This document shows, one piece after another, positions 45,286 to 57,774 of a stretch of 64,000 nt of DNA. How positions within the stretch are numbered: position 1 is the first letter of the stretch; every line of letters begins with the position of its first letter. Under the pieces are notes generated by a model. It was not told where the DNA came from. It saw only the letters and a list, made by a program, of their open reading frames with translations, and did no database searches. A program made the translations under genes and the position numbers. Source of the DNA: Paramacrobiotus metropolitanus (lineage: Eukaryota; Tardigrada; Eutardigrada; Parachela; Macrobiotidae); assembly GCF_019649055.1 (NCBI RefSeq), contig NW_026570226.1, positions 124,001 through 188,000 of the forward strand. The letters are read 5' to 3'.

Positions 45286-46966
45286 AGTAATGCATGACTC
45301 TCTCTTTTTGTCTTTGTTCGTTTTTCGCTTGTAAAACTTTGTTGCTTTTCATTAAACATCTTACATCATACGATTTTTGGTATACCAAGTTTTCCGTTGC
45401 CTATTGCAATATCTTACACTGACTGATATTAATATTGATATATTCACTGCGAAAAGTGTGTTTCACTATACTGTTTGCACAAAGTATTAATAATTGTTGT
45501 TATTGCATTACTGGATTCGCTTTATTATAAGCCATAAATTCAAATAAAATTCTGAATCCAAGATGATCGCGCGATTACATGTTTACAGTGACCTATTCTT
45601 GCAGGTTCAAAATTTGGCTTAGCCATGGGTTTTCGGCTATTTGCTATCCCTTTTCCATAAATGATGTGACGCGATGACGTGGCGGTGTCGGTGAACAATG
45701 TCAACCACATTGCGAACGAAGAGGAAAAGAGAAATTTCGCTTTTTATGTTGCACGTCGTTTTGTTGTTTACAGACTGCAACTGTCTTTGATAGTTATAAT
45801 TAGTTGGAGACGAGGACTTCCAGTTCCATGATTTTTATTCAATTTTCACATAACAATGGCATATTTGGTATAAAATCAGAAAAGTAAAGCTTTGCTTCGG
45901 CAAACGAATGAGGACTTCCTGGACATCCGAGTTAATTTTCCATTATAACCCTTACTGTATCAGTAGCCTGCAGAGCGCTCCGAAAATACTTATGACAAAA
46001 TATCCAAAAGGTGAAAAAACAATACAGATCATTTTCACCATTAGGAATCTTTCAATTGGATGGCGCTAGTCAGAAGCACTTTCTTTGGTAATGTTTCAAA
46101 ATTTGACAACAGAGTAAGCTTTTTCGACTGCGCACTTGCCGTGACACCCTTCCTGCAATGAAAAAGTGGCATGTTAAAAACATAACTACCACTAAGACCC
46201 AAACTATTGCATCAAAATTAAATGGCGTACTAAATAGACCGCCCAGAATTAAATATTCAATTATTCAATCTTTTCCTGGAGCACGTGCAACATGGAAAAT
46301 CCAGAACGCTCCCTTTTGACTTCAGTAGTACAATCTTAACGGTACCATTACGTTTCTTAAACGATACAGGAGATGTGGACTATCATTTATAATACAAGAG
46401 AAATTTGCGTCAAACTAATTGCATAACCAGTCATTCGCGGTATCATCGCGTAATCAGTTAAATACAAATCGAGGGTAACGCTATCGATTGCCTCAGGATT
46501 ACGTAATCCTGCTGCCTTTACTATGCGCGGGTGCGACACTGAAGCGGATCGTAAGGAGCCCAAAACCAGCAACAAAATTCTAATAAACCAAACCAATTTC
46601 AAATTATATTTTTAAATACCCAGGGGCAAGGGCAATGGTAAATTCGTCTATTGTATTTAATGGACCTCCAATCAGAAGCTATGCTTCTCTGATTTCGCTG
46701 TAAATTATTTCAACAATTTGTATAATAAATAAAAGGCGCTGCCATGGTATAACATTGCTGATTAAAGTTAGAGGCAAAGATAACCTAATACTACAACTTA
46801 TTACGGCATTTACTGTGATTTGACTTTCTTAACCTGGCGACAAATAAAAATTTTTTTAGATGCGTAATGCGCAAACGCTCAAGCACCATCTCCAAAAGCA
46901 GACAGACCATTAAACACCTACGAGTGCGGTAATAAGACCTGTTACTGTGTCTTATTCAAATCCCAC
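45286..46966. other. Convergent intergenic region (peflin and CLP1 3' ends)
   Basis: 1.7 kb. It may contain a last CLP1 exon on the minus strand near 46800-46910, where a frame reading MVLERLRITHLKKFLFVARL can be joined through the GTAAGT donor at 46970; similarity to the CLP1 C-terminus is weak. Otherwise nothing is recognised. Confidence 0.4.
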
Positions 46967-49552
46967 TTACACTAACAAATAACCAATCACGCTTCCTTCA
47001 GACGCCACCTTTTCCGCCGTATCAACATTTGTAATGTACAGAATATGATCTACAAGGTAGTTGACTGCAAATAAAAAACCGAAATGGTAAGAACCAATAT
47101 TACGTGCTGCAAATATGTTGAAAGTGATAACATGAATATCTGTTACAAGCAATTTCTATATTCGTTACCGTATTGCATGTAATCGGTAGCCCAATGCGAG
47201 AACAGCAAGGGGTTCTTCGTATAATATATCGTGTTTGTTTAATCAAGTGTCAAAAAAGCCGGTACAGCCGTACCTTCCTTCAACTGTAACGGATAGGCAG
47301 CTGTTTTCACCCTGACGAGATCCACGTTTTCCGGCAATAATGCCTTATTTATGGCTGGATCTGCAAATATTACATAATATATAATAAAAGGGGTCGGGTC
47401 GGGATATTATGCAACAGACTGGCAAAACAATTACATAACACTGACGTACGTCACTCACTTCCCAGTTTACACAGAAGAATATCGCTAAATTCCACCTCAT
47501 GTTTGAAAGGCCGATGCTTGGGTGACCTAAGGGGATGGCCGTATATGTTGTGGCGAATGCGCGCTTCACGGTGCAGTCGGCGTTCCTCCTGGGTACTCTC
47601 CACAATATCTTGTGCTTTGGGCATGGAAATAACCTGTAGATCCGGTTCCAAATCTTGTCGGCTGGGATGATTTTGCAGTTCATCCACCATCCACTTATTG
47701 CCCAACACCACAATAAAATTAACTGCAAATTCAATCACTATTCACGATTCAAATTAAAGGTTTGCTGCAGTCAGTGTCTCGTTATTGCATAATCCATTCC
47801 AAAAGCAGAGGAGGTGCTTTTTCATTATCAAACCGGTATATAATCAAAACGAAAAACACTAATGAAGCGGTATGGTAATGAAACTTTCAATATAAAAAAC
47901 GGCTATAATAAAAACAAATAACTGCCCCATAACAATTTGTCATAACTCAAGGCTTACCTCGAAATGCTTTCGCAATAACAAAAATGTGGCTATAGCTGTA
48001 CTCCTTGACCACAGAAAAACAATTTATAATGGCTCCGCTGTGTCTGGCACGGCGATCATTGTCGAACTTTTTCTCGATGACGGCTCCCAATTTACGAATT
48101 TGGGAATGGAGCAGTTCGAGATTCGATTCCGAATTCGGATTAGTTTCGGGATCAGTATTAAGGTAGCCATAAGGAAGCACAAATTTCCGGTAGTAATAAT
48201 AATCAAACATAGGATCAGTTGGACGATCAAACTGACAACAGGCTGCAAAGAAAAGCGTAGATTCAGATTAACCACCAGTCAAGAGTATCTACAGAGTCAT
48301 AGACTAATTATGACCAAATGAAGATTCGCCTTACTTGTTAAATCAAAAATTTCGATCTTCATTACGTGACGTTCCAATAAATTACAAACAAAAAACTGTA
48401 CAAAATAAGCATAAAATTACAGTTAAACAAAACTAAGTCACTAAGATTTTTCCTAACGAAATGTCAGACGAAAATGAAGAAGTTTTGACGTTACTACCTA
48501 TCTTACCAGTTAACTGCAATCTCCAAACACTTCAAAAATTGCCTAAATAACCAATAAAAGTAAGCCATGTTCTCACCGATTGTGCCGGGAACTGCCAAAT
48601 CTGGCTGAATAAAATCCAGATCAACAAAAATGGGATTTCTTCTGTCGTCCCCTCTCATTCTAGCAGCATAATTTAACAATAACCGGCAAAATACGCTTCG
48701 TCCGGAGTTGGCATTGCCCAGAACCAGTATTCGAGGACCAACCACATCATTTTTTACAGCGACTTCTCGATGTTGTTCCAGGCAGTTGTGGAAATTGAAA
48801 TGAATGGTCGTAACTCGGCTGTCTTTTGTTTTCAAAATTTTCGGCTTGCCCTCAATCATAATAGTACATCCAGTCCACGACCATATGCTAATTTTGCTGC
48901 CTTTTAAGAAAGTATAAATCCTGTCTGTTGATAGCTCGGCGCCAAAAACTTCCGCCTGCCCTTGAGCCATCTGAAGATTGATAACGAGAATTAGCAACCG
49001 CCCAACACTGTGATGTCAAAACCAACATGTTTTAAAAAATATTACAGTATATCCAGTTATTCTTTCTAACATTTTACCCGTGACCCTAATAATCAATCGT
49101 AATTCTTCAATTAACGCAGCGTTCGCAACCAACCAAATACAGTACAGAATGGTAAAGGACGAGGATGTTTCAGAGAGAAATTCTAACGAACAGCACATGA
49201 CAGATAAAATTCATACCCAAAGATGAATTATTGGCACTTTATCAACATTTATCCTCATTTCTTCCAATGGGCTGATTTTATGCTCGTCAGGATTTTTCAG
49301 TTCCCGCTGAAAGTAGAGAGGTCCATTCATAAATAACACGCATTACAGCCGACAACTCACAACTGCTGCCATGCACCACCGAGACTATTACATAATCAGG
49401 CATGTTATTCAACTCATGAGTCATGACGTTGAAACATCCTTGAACTTGAAATCCAAGGTTACGATAGCACTTACAGCTAGCACTGGCAACTTCCCATACG
49501 GGCCCGTTGTCAGGTCGGTTTGGGATGAAACGCGCGGGATCGCTTCCGCCAT
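46967..49552 (-). CDS. CLP1: CLP1-like pre-mRNA cleavage complex II protein with altered P-loop
   Basis: Exons 49475-49552, 49217-49306, 48577-48970, 47958-48242, 47459-47737, 47274-47360 and 46967-47064 sum in frame to 380 aa. The Clp1 N-terminal domain is recognisable by MAQGQAEVFGAELSTDRIYT and IWSWTGCTIMIEGKP, the central domain by GPRILVLGNAN and CRLLLNYAARM, then NPIFVDLDF and VPGTI. The C-terminal part has NKWMVDEL, RHNIYGHPL and PFKHEVEFSDI. CLP1 belongs to the mRNA 3'-end cleavage machinery (with PCF11) and the tRNA-splicing endonuclease complex; animal CLP1 is also a 5'-OH RNA kinase. Here the P-loop reads GNANSGRSV: the invariant Lys is Arg and the following Thr is Val. The later DxGQ motif is DFIQ. 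RNA kinase activity is therefore doubtful; a structural role may remain. The end LLV-stop overlaps a GTAAGT donor, so a further exon is possible; human CLP1 is 425 aa. Confidence 0.85.
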
Positions 49553-51889
49553 TTTTCTTCTCTACACCTTTCACACAACGCTACACCCTAAAATAAAAAA
49601 AGAGCGGATTAGTGATTACCCAATCCAACGATTTCCTGTACTGCTAATATTTACTCGAGTTATAGTACTCCAACACCAGAATTATTTTACAAACATATTA
49701 TTAACCCAAACGCCAAAAATTTCACCTGTTATAAAAAGAAAAAGTTTAATCAAATTTAACAAAAACCGATAACTTTGATCGCTACATTTTTAAACGACTG
49801 CACTTCATATTTACCCCAAAAGTTTTCCGCTGAACGTAACTAATAAAAGTTGTCTTAAACCGTCACTCTGAAAATGTCTTAATAAAAGCCTTTAAACTGG
49901 GGGACTACAGCATGGTGTTGTTCGAGCATTTCTGAACCAGAAATCCCTGAGATAAAAAATGATTCGCACTTTTCAAATGCTCAAAATTACTTAGCGAGTA
50001 CAACCCCAAGCAAAAAACATTAGAAAAATATAACAAAGTTAAATCGATGAAATCAGTAAAGATCAACTTGTTCCTTCCGCCCTTGGAAGAGAATTTATTT
50101 TATTATTAATAAAATGCAAAGGCGAATTAAATCTGCTAGGCTGTAAGTTAAGCGGCATTTCGGTAAATGAAAAAGCATGCTGTAAAAGTAAGGAATAACT
50201 ACAGTTTCAAGGCAATAAAATAAAAGGAATGACTAAGAGAAAGACCAAAGCATCGTTCGAAAAAACAAAAAATAAGCAGGTTAACTCAAAACTCCAAGGT
50301 AAAGTTGTACACGGTAGACGGGCAGAGTAAATTCCTTCAATAAAAACCTCAAGCCAAATTTACTGAGTGCATTTCTCGTATCCCATTCTAACAAAAAAAG
50401 CAGTGTATTTTTTCAGAAAACTGCAGAACCATAGAACATCTGATTTCAGAACAGCGAAAACAAATTACAATCACCCAAAGATCTCCCACTCTAGCTAGCT
50501 ACGGCGATTTTTTTACGATTTCTTTGCTACGACAATTTCTTCTGATCTCCAAACACAGTGTCGATTGTTATTGTTGATTTATTAGTGTTAATTACAATGT
50601 AACCATCTGGAGATGCGAACGTCTCACTAAACTTGACTAAACTATTAAACTACTATGTAAAAAAACTTGATTTCCACAAACTTATCCACAGTGGAAAGAT
50701 AAAAATCAAAACTATTTACTGCCTTTTCGAAACCACAAGAACTGAAATTACTGAAATCTTAATTTTGCGGAATCTTAAATCTTAAATTCTTAATTAACAA
50801 TGACACACGATTAGTATCACAACGTTAAAACGTAGTAACAAGTTGGACTAACAACCCTGAATATTTCTTACGGGTCTTACCGGTGCAGAATCAGAATCTA
50901 GATTATGGAATGCCGGAGGAAGTTAATCCGCAACAGGCATGGACTACGGAAGCAGATGATTGTTATAATTGAGCATTGTGCTGGAGTTAGCTGTCGCGCT
51001 CTCCCTATACCGACCAGATACATTTGTCCATCGTAATTATCCAGAAGTCACCTTGAGGAAACTCGCATACTCGCCAGCCTGCTTAGGTTTTACTCTTGAC
51101 AATACTCTTCCATAAAAGCGGCGTTTCGTTGCGTAACGTTTGCTCTTGAACTTTAGCAATACGGCGATACTTGTTTACGTAATAACCACAAGTAACCGCC
51201 AAAACAAATCATCGATCCACACAAGGAACCAGCGAATTGAATGGCATCCACGTTTTCCAGACGAGATGGATGACAATGGTGCATGCATGGCGAATGTATG
51301 GCAAACGTATTGGTGCAAACTTCAAACGGATTACGTACAACGGTACAAGCTGTACGACTGTAAGAGCACTTTAACTCGTAGTGCAGACTGCAGATGGGAG
51401 GAGGCTGGTGACGTTAAGCGGGTGAGCCACTGAGCTGCACTGCTGCAGCCTGTCGAGCTCTACTCATACGCCACGCCGGCCGCGGTAGCAGTGGCGTAGC
51501 ACTACCGCAAAAAACCATAGTCTAACAGATGCTATTTATTTAACTACGCTATGTATTTAGTTAAACATACATGACATAATTATTAAAGCGTTATCAGATT
51601 ACCAAATTTAATGGCAAATTTAAAAAAATATGACTTATGATCTAAATCCGTCATGGAATTGTAGGTTGCAAACTTTTTAGTTGCTACCTTAGAGGTGTTT
51701 TGCTATCCGTGCACCATTGCCATTACGGCAACTTATTGCAGCCCCCACTTGCTGCAAAAAACTTACTTACGGTACTTTAGAATTTAATGGTTATTTATAA
51801 TAACTTGCACATTTTTGACATACTCTGCCAATTTTTTTCCAGATACTTTACCGTGGTTTTCGTCTGACTTTTATGGCAAAAAGATAGAA
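49553..51889. other. Divergent intergenic region between CLP1 and CSTF2
   Basis: 2.3 kb of AT-rich DNA separating two 3'-end-processing genes that are transcribed outward. I found no coding potential, RNA gene or repeat I can support. It presumably contains both promoters and 5'UTRs. Confidence 0.45.
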
Positions 51890-54420
51890 ATGGCAGATCA
51901 ACTCCAGCGTTCCCGCTCTGTGTACAGTAAGTGCCGTGAAATGTTGTTTGCACGAAACGGTGACGATCCTTTGCTGTTATAAGTTTTACTAGTTTTCATG
52001 TACGTTAGTTATTTATTAGTATCTCTCGTAGCCGTCACCATGTGCGTATGTTTTTTAAGATTTTAAGACATTTCATCGGTGGTTTTACTATGGCTTCTAT
52101 GCTTGGGTGTTTGCAGTTGGTAATTTGCCCTGGGATATTAAGGAGGATGATCTGAAAGAAGTGTTTGCTCGAGTTGGCACCATCGTGAGTCTGCGCATGC
52201 CCAACGATCCGGAAAGTGGCAAATCCAGAGGTTTTGCATTCTGTGAATACCGCGATCAGGAATCTGTTAATGTGGCTATTAAACACTTCAATGGATACGA
52301 ACTTTTGGGACGAAAGATTCGCGTGGACAGCGCCGCTAACAATCAAGATAAGGATGCCAAGATTGTAGGACCCCCACCAGTGGACGTGAGTCTGTTGACG
52401 TTTCGCGCGTTCGTGTGTTCTCCTAAGAGTGCTAGCTCAGAAATTTGCTAAGAATACGTACCCCGAATTCATGAAATTTATTTTAAGTAAATACCGTATT
52501 TTACTAGAAAAATGCACGTTGCCGTGCATTGGCAGACCGGAGCAAGACTTGAAAGAAATGGCCGCTGCGGTGGCGGTAATAGGTCCAGTTTTCGAAGGGG
52601 GGGTGGGGGCAATTCCTAAAAAGCGTTTTGGGGGGTGAGGAGTAGGACTATTTTTTTCGTGGAGGTGGCATTACTAATTAATAAAATGCGGGAAAGATTT
52701 GATCTCTTCTGTATCGCAGTCAACAGTGTGTACGAAATTTTTAAATTATTGCTGTGCGCGCACCGTCGGATCAGTTGTCTTTGAACACCAATAAACGAGA
52801 TTTTCCCGTTTCGAATACTTTTTCTACAAAATCTGTTTCATTTTCTATCTAGAATCAATTTGGGGAAGCCTGTGATCCCGTAGAGGCTCCGGAAAGAATT
52901 GCCAGCATTGTGGGAAAGATGTCTCCTCAGCAGATTCAGGCTTTGGTCAGCGACACGAGACGCTCTCTGCAAACGGATCCTGAAGAAGCTCGTGTCGCTT
53001 TAGTCAATAATCCACAACTGGTGTATGCCATTCTGTTAGCCCTTGTTCGAGGTCGATATGTCACGAAGGAACGCGGAACCGTAAGTCTCGAAGTTGTGAA
53101 TAGGTAATAAGGCTTTTATAGCGTTGCTTTACTCATTTTCATTTCGAAGATGTCTATATGAATTACCGTATCTGTTGATTCTTTATTGGATTGTGACATA
53201 CATGCTGTACCGTTCTACATTTTTGTAAACTTATAAGACAACAGCTTTTGTATCGCATTAAGGAACAACATTGAATTCGACAACAGAAATTTATTTATTT
53301 TAAACAACGGTAGCAGAATGGGTTATTATCTGTGTAAAAATTTCAGTAGGATATGTACAATTCCAGGAAGCATTGACAAAACAAGAACCTCCTTTATTGC
53401 CTTTGTTCCCGGAAGCTCGACCGGCAGCTGTTCCGTCGCTAGTCAGTCCCATTCCTAGTTTGACTTCCGGACCCAGTCTCCTGGGTCCATCTCCCGGTGT
53501 TCCCATGCCCGGTACAATCCCTCCAATGATGGGTTCCGGAAGCATGGCTCCTGCATTTGGCAACCCGCCGCTGGGACCACCGCAGCCATTCCATCCGGGT
53601 TTGGCCGTGCCGCCTCCTCAGAACTATGGTCATCCACCGATGAATATGAATATGCCGCCTCCGCACATGCAGCCTGATCATTTGCATCATGGTCAACGTG
53701 AACCGGGATTCGAACGAGAGCGGCCGTCTGGACTGAGAGGCACTATGCGGGATCGCCCCAATCGAGCCAGCCGGCCAGATGGCGAACGGGATGCTTTTCG
53801 GGACGGCGGTTCTGGTCGGCATGGAAATCGGGAAGGTGCAAACCGGGGGAGGGGAGCTCAGGGGCCTTATCAGGATAATCGTGATCGGCAACGCTTTCCA
53901 CCCACGACTGGCAACGGCAGTGCGAAACAGTCTGTAAGTTGACTGTTTTCGGGTGTCTGACGGGAAGCCCCTGTGGCATGGCCCTGGATTTCGACAAATT
54001 TAAATTTACCTGTGTAGAATTATAGTTAAGGTGTTGCAAATTACTGTTAGAATTAAACCAATTAATGTGCGAAAAACGTTGAACAACACGAATTTTTAAA
54101 TTTCCGTGAACCTGACTATCGTGCAGTACCACCATTACAGTAAATACTACGATTATGACTCGACTTAATGTCGACGCTGAGAACTTGTTTTCTATGAATG
54201 ACCATGGTTAAGCGGTTTTGTAATCTCTTCTTTCTTTCAGCCTCGAACTCCAAATTCTCCAGCGCAGCAGTCACCTTCGACATCCAAGGAAGAGCAGGAA
54301 AAGGCCGAATTGATTATGCAAGTATTGCGCCTGCGGGAAGATGATATTGCCAAAATGGCGCCAGAACAACAGAAAACCGTCCGCATGTTGCGAGATCAGT
54401 TCAAAAATATTTCTAAATGA
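51890..54420 (+). CDS. CSTF2: Cleavage stimulation factor subunit 2 (CstF-64)
   Basis: Exons 51890-51926, 52117-52385, 52853-53080, 53367-53933 and 54241-54420 sum to 1281 nt (426 aa). An N-terminal RRM (RNP2 YIGNLP; RNP1 KSRGFAFCEY; ending LLGRKIRVDSAAN) binds the GU-rich element downstream of poly(A) sites. The hinge (MSPQQIQALVSDTRRSLQTD, then ALVNNPQLVYAILLALV) binds CstF-77 or symplekin. A 190-residue Pro/Gly/Met-rich region, then Arg/Asp/Gly-rich, follows. The C-terminal three-helix domain (KAELIMQVLRLREDDIAKM, then APEQQKTVRMLRDQF) contacts PCF11. It is shorter than human CSTF2 (577 aa), and I see no MEARA/G-type pentapeptide repeat array. In the nucleus it promotes 3'-end cleavage. 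The exon 1 start ATG is supported by the downstream phase. Confidence 0.95.
52594..52636 (+). other. G-run segment in CSTF2 intron 2
   Basis: G runs of 7, 5 and 6 residues lie within about 43 nt on the transcribed-sense strand (intron 52386-52852). It could form a G-quadruplex, or be a low-complexity site. Confidence 0.4.
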
Positions 54421-54568
54421 TTTACAGAAACAGTGCTTTTTCTTAGAAATTTAGTTTTTAGGCTTCACTTAGTATACGTACGCGTTAAAGAAACCTTTAT
54501 ATTTTGTGTAATGGAACGAATACGGATAACGAATGCTGGTTGCTCATGTGAACTTGAGATTTGAAAAC

Positions 54569-54574
54569 AATAAA
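54569..54574 (+). terminator. Poly(A) signal, CSTF2
   Basis: AATAAA 149 nt after the CSTF2 stop codon. Confidence 0.55.
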
Positions 54575-54931
54575 AGAATATTCTGCTGATTAGCCAAAAG
54601 AAGCGAAGTTTTGCTTCGAGAATTTTCGCAGAATTCGTACTGTTTACTTAAGAAACGATCATTTTTATTCAACAGTACTTTAAAGATGGTGCGAGATCAA
54701 AATTTTAAGAGATGTGAAACGATAGTACTTTTCTTGTACGGTCCCTGCATTATCTTCATTTTGGCACTCACATCTTGCCCTAACCCCAAAGTGCCAGCAT
54801 ATACAGTAATGTAATGTATAAAAGTATAATTATTAAATAATAATAATGGCCTTTGTCCCCGGCGTCAATGCGCTAGGTAACCACATCCTTCCGAGGCACT
54901 TGCTAGTTGCTACTTGCTAGCACATACAGGT

Positions 54932-54961
54932 CTGCGGAGATATAACCTGCTATCTCCGCAG
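54932..54961. repeat. Perfect 11-bp hairpin downstream of CSTF2
   Basis: CTGCGGAGATA pairs exactly with TATCTCCGCAG around an 8-nt loop. GC-rich compared with the surroundings. Function unknown. Confidence 0.7.
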
Positions 54962-56252
54962 TTTCCAAAAGGCCGCACAAAAAAAATCGGTTGCCGAGTT
55001 TTTGAGAATGGCAACAAAACTGGCCGGCTCACCCGCACCACCTCCGTCCATATCCCTTTGATAACGGCTTGCAGCTGACTCATCAACAATTGCAATTGAC
55101 TCAACTTATTGATATTGCTGGATCGGTGGTAAAAATTTACGCTAAAGAAGTACGTGCAAAAAGAAGGTTGTAAAAATTGGCGAACTTCCTGGTGGTTTTT
55201 CCACCTAATTATATACAACAGACGTTGCCGGGTTAATAACTCACCAGCAGCATGTAATGTTAAGCAAATAATTTTGGCTGTTATGTCATATGCGGTACTC
55301 TGTTTTTTTTTGCTACAGGATGACCGCAATGGTGAAAAACACTTGTACTGCAGGCTGGTGAGCTATGCTGTAGTTAAAAATTGAAAAACGGATTGAAGTG
55401 TTACATTTATATTCAAAAACACTTTTCCTACGAGTGCGTTAAAAAGATCCAAAACGAAATTTGCGTTTCGCGCTGATAATCTCTATGTAGGTCTGTTCTA
55501 GAATCGTGTACAAAGCCCTGCAGTGTACACTGCTCTACACACAATACAATACAACGCACTGTGATAAACGAAATTGGGCATGTTAATTGTTTGTTTTCCT
55601 AACGATTCCACTGCAGCGCTCTCATGGTTGCCGCCATTATCAACACATGCGGTACGCAAATGCTGCAAACCTGACACAGCTACAACATGTGCAGTAATAT
55701 CCAAGCAGAGTTTTGGTTGGGCATTTGCATACTTGCTGATAATGTCTTTGGTAGAAGTATGCATAAAGCGTGCGTGGATGGATAGACTGTTCGTTGTTTA
55801 GGTACGGATATCAAATTTGACCACAAGGACATTCCATACTTTATTCCAGTTAAACATAAGTAATCATTAACAGCTCTGTCTGTCACGCGGCATAATCGAG
55901 AAGTGTTGCAGCAAATAACAGCTTACACATTTTTTTGCAGTTAATCACAACTGCGCCATTATAGATGTCTTGCAGCTTTTACAAGTCAAACAGCAATACA
56001 CTTCCAGACTTCTTTATGCTCAGACTGGTTGGGATATTACAGCAGAGATTCCTCAAGTTCAAAGCATAAAAATAGCACAGCGCCAGAGAACGCGATTGCA
56101 GGATAGCCGCACTATTTTCTTCCACTCTTTACAGTCCATATCCCGCTCTGGTACGTAATAACCCGAAAGCCGGCTGTACGTGTGCTCAAGACGTTGTGTT
56201 CTTATTTACAGTTAGTGTTTTTTTTGCAAGCTTGCTTACCGACGGGATAAAG

Positions 56253-57774
56253 ATGCAGTTTTCCGGACTGACGCTGCAGTATCCGCATCATTGCGTGATC
56301 AGCGTTTTCCTGACATTGGTTATCTTTCTGAGTTTCCAGACTGGTAAGATCAATCAAGTGGGCTATGATGATAACTAACTTGCATTCTGCTCATCTTGCA
56401 TGATTTGCAATCTACCAAATAAGAAACTCTCTTTGTCGCGTTTGCAGCTGCAAATGCCCAGATTAACTGCTACGTATGCCATTCCATAAACGGTTCAGAT
56501 CCGCAGTGTGAAAATCCCAGTAGAATCGGATCCAACACTTCCGTTCTAATCCAGAACAACTGCCGGACAGCGTTGGGGGCAACTGGTCCGAACTCACCCA
56601 GGCCCGCGCTTGCTTGTGTAACAGCTTTGGGCGAATTCAGTAAGTCGAAATACAAATGCATACAAAAGTTGTAGAGGAAAATGTACAATTGTATAGTATT
56701 GTGTTTTTCGAAAAAAATGCAGACAAAAATGCTACTAAATTTAGTAGTATTTAATTCGTCCTATGCGCAATCGGCAGCAAATTAGCACCTAGCGTTTTGT
56801 CTTTCCTTTGGGCTTTTGCAGTGCCATTAATGATACAACTAATTGAAGATTAAAAGAAGCAATATGTAAACAGGTCAGACATGGGCAAAATTATTTTTGT
56901 TTCAGTGCCAGTAGAAGGACGCATTAATTTTAATTTCATAAGTTCGGGATATCCGACGATATACAGATATTAACTAGTCATATTTGTATTAATTAGCCGG
57001 TATCAATCATATACGATTTAACTGCCATGTATGTATTAACTGTAGTTCGTTTCCGTAGAAGTAAATTTGTAGTATGTTGAATACATTGCATCCCGCTAGC
57101 TAGTCGTCGCCAATTTGGGAGCACGACATCTTTGTGTGCGCATAACTATGAGCACCTACTATAAGCACATAACCTGCGTACTGTATTTGCTATTTACGTA
57201 TTATAATATGTAGTGTGATAACAGGTATTATTGTCCTGTGTTCTAACACGAATTCACCATTCTATAAATGTCTCCCGCTCTTTTAAATGTTTCGATTTTT
57301 CACTTTCTATTAGAGGACAAAACATCGAAGAAGATTGTGATAGCAGTATCCAGATACTGTACAGCTATGTTACCACCTGTGTTGATGGGCAAACCTTTGC
57401 CGGACGTCCATTATCAATGCGCAGAAACCGATTCCGATGATATCTTACCTGGACCACGGCGCACCTTAAATGGATGCATAGACATCTGCTTTCATAACAC
57501 CTGCAACTCGGCGTCCATTTACCGCTTAGCGCCAGTAATGCGCAAGAAGTACGAGGACTACATTGCGCAAGCTACAGCATCCGATCCCAGCAAGAAAAGC
57601 AAGCTCAAATTCCCCGATGTCTTCGCTGTTGTCGAAGCGCAGCGGCTAAACGAAGAAGAACGTTCAGGTCCGGGAACGGGCAATAAATCCGCTGGCATTC
57701 GACATTCGGGTACGGCTGGATGTGTTGTAGCTGCCTGGAGTGTCTTGCGAATGTTATCCTTGTACCTGAAATAA
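56253..57774 (+). CDS. Secreted, GPI-anchored Ly6/uPAR (quiver-type) protein
   Basis: Exons 56253-56343, 56448-56639 and 57314-57774 sum to 744 nt (247 aa). A signal peptide (CVISVFLTLVIFLSFQTAANA) precedes INCYVCHSINGSDPQCENP, the opening Cys pattern of insect quiver/sleepless-type Ly6 proteins. Further cysteines follow (NNCRTAL, ALACVTA, SRYCTA, HYQCAE, NGCIDICFHNTCNSAS), ending with the Ly6 hallmark CxxxxCN. After a hydrophilic stalk the C-terminus ends in a hydrophobic tail (GCVVAAWSVLRMLSLYL) behind small residues, a GPI-attachment signal. One N-glycosylation site lies near NGS. Ly6 proteins of this type modulate ion channels or receptors at the cell surface; the target cannot be inferred. 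The loop between the second and third cysteine blocks is longer than usual. Confidence 0.8.

Larger units (their letters stand above)
54421..56252. other. CSTF2 3'UTR and region upstream of the Ly6-like gene
   Basis: 1.8 kb with the CSTF2 poly(A) signal and a perfect hairpin at 54932-54961. Near 56213 an acceptor-like TATTTACAG suggests that the next gene has an upstream noncoding exon. Frames at 54910-55329 and 55498-55764 are not recognisable and lack splice support. Confidence 0.45.

Noticed and set aside
46387-46602. 71-codon minus-strand frame with a signal-peptide-like start near the CLP1 3' end
   Set aside because: It begins at TTG, not ATG, has no splice or conservation support, and the region is noncoding by composition.
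49287-49574. 95-codon minus-strand frame overlapping CLP1 exons 1-2 in another frame
   Set aside because: The spliced frame beginning MAEAIPRVSSQ joins the conserved CLP1 domain perfectly; this one does not.
52429-52638. 69-codon plus-strand frame in CSTF2 intron 2
   Set aside because: Ends in the G-run low-complexity block, has no homology, and lies inside a well-supported intron.
53439-53891. 150-codon minus-strand frame inside CSTF2
   Set aside because: Antisense shadow of the Pro/Gly-rich CSTF2 exon 4; no start context or family match.
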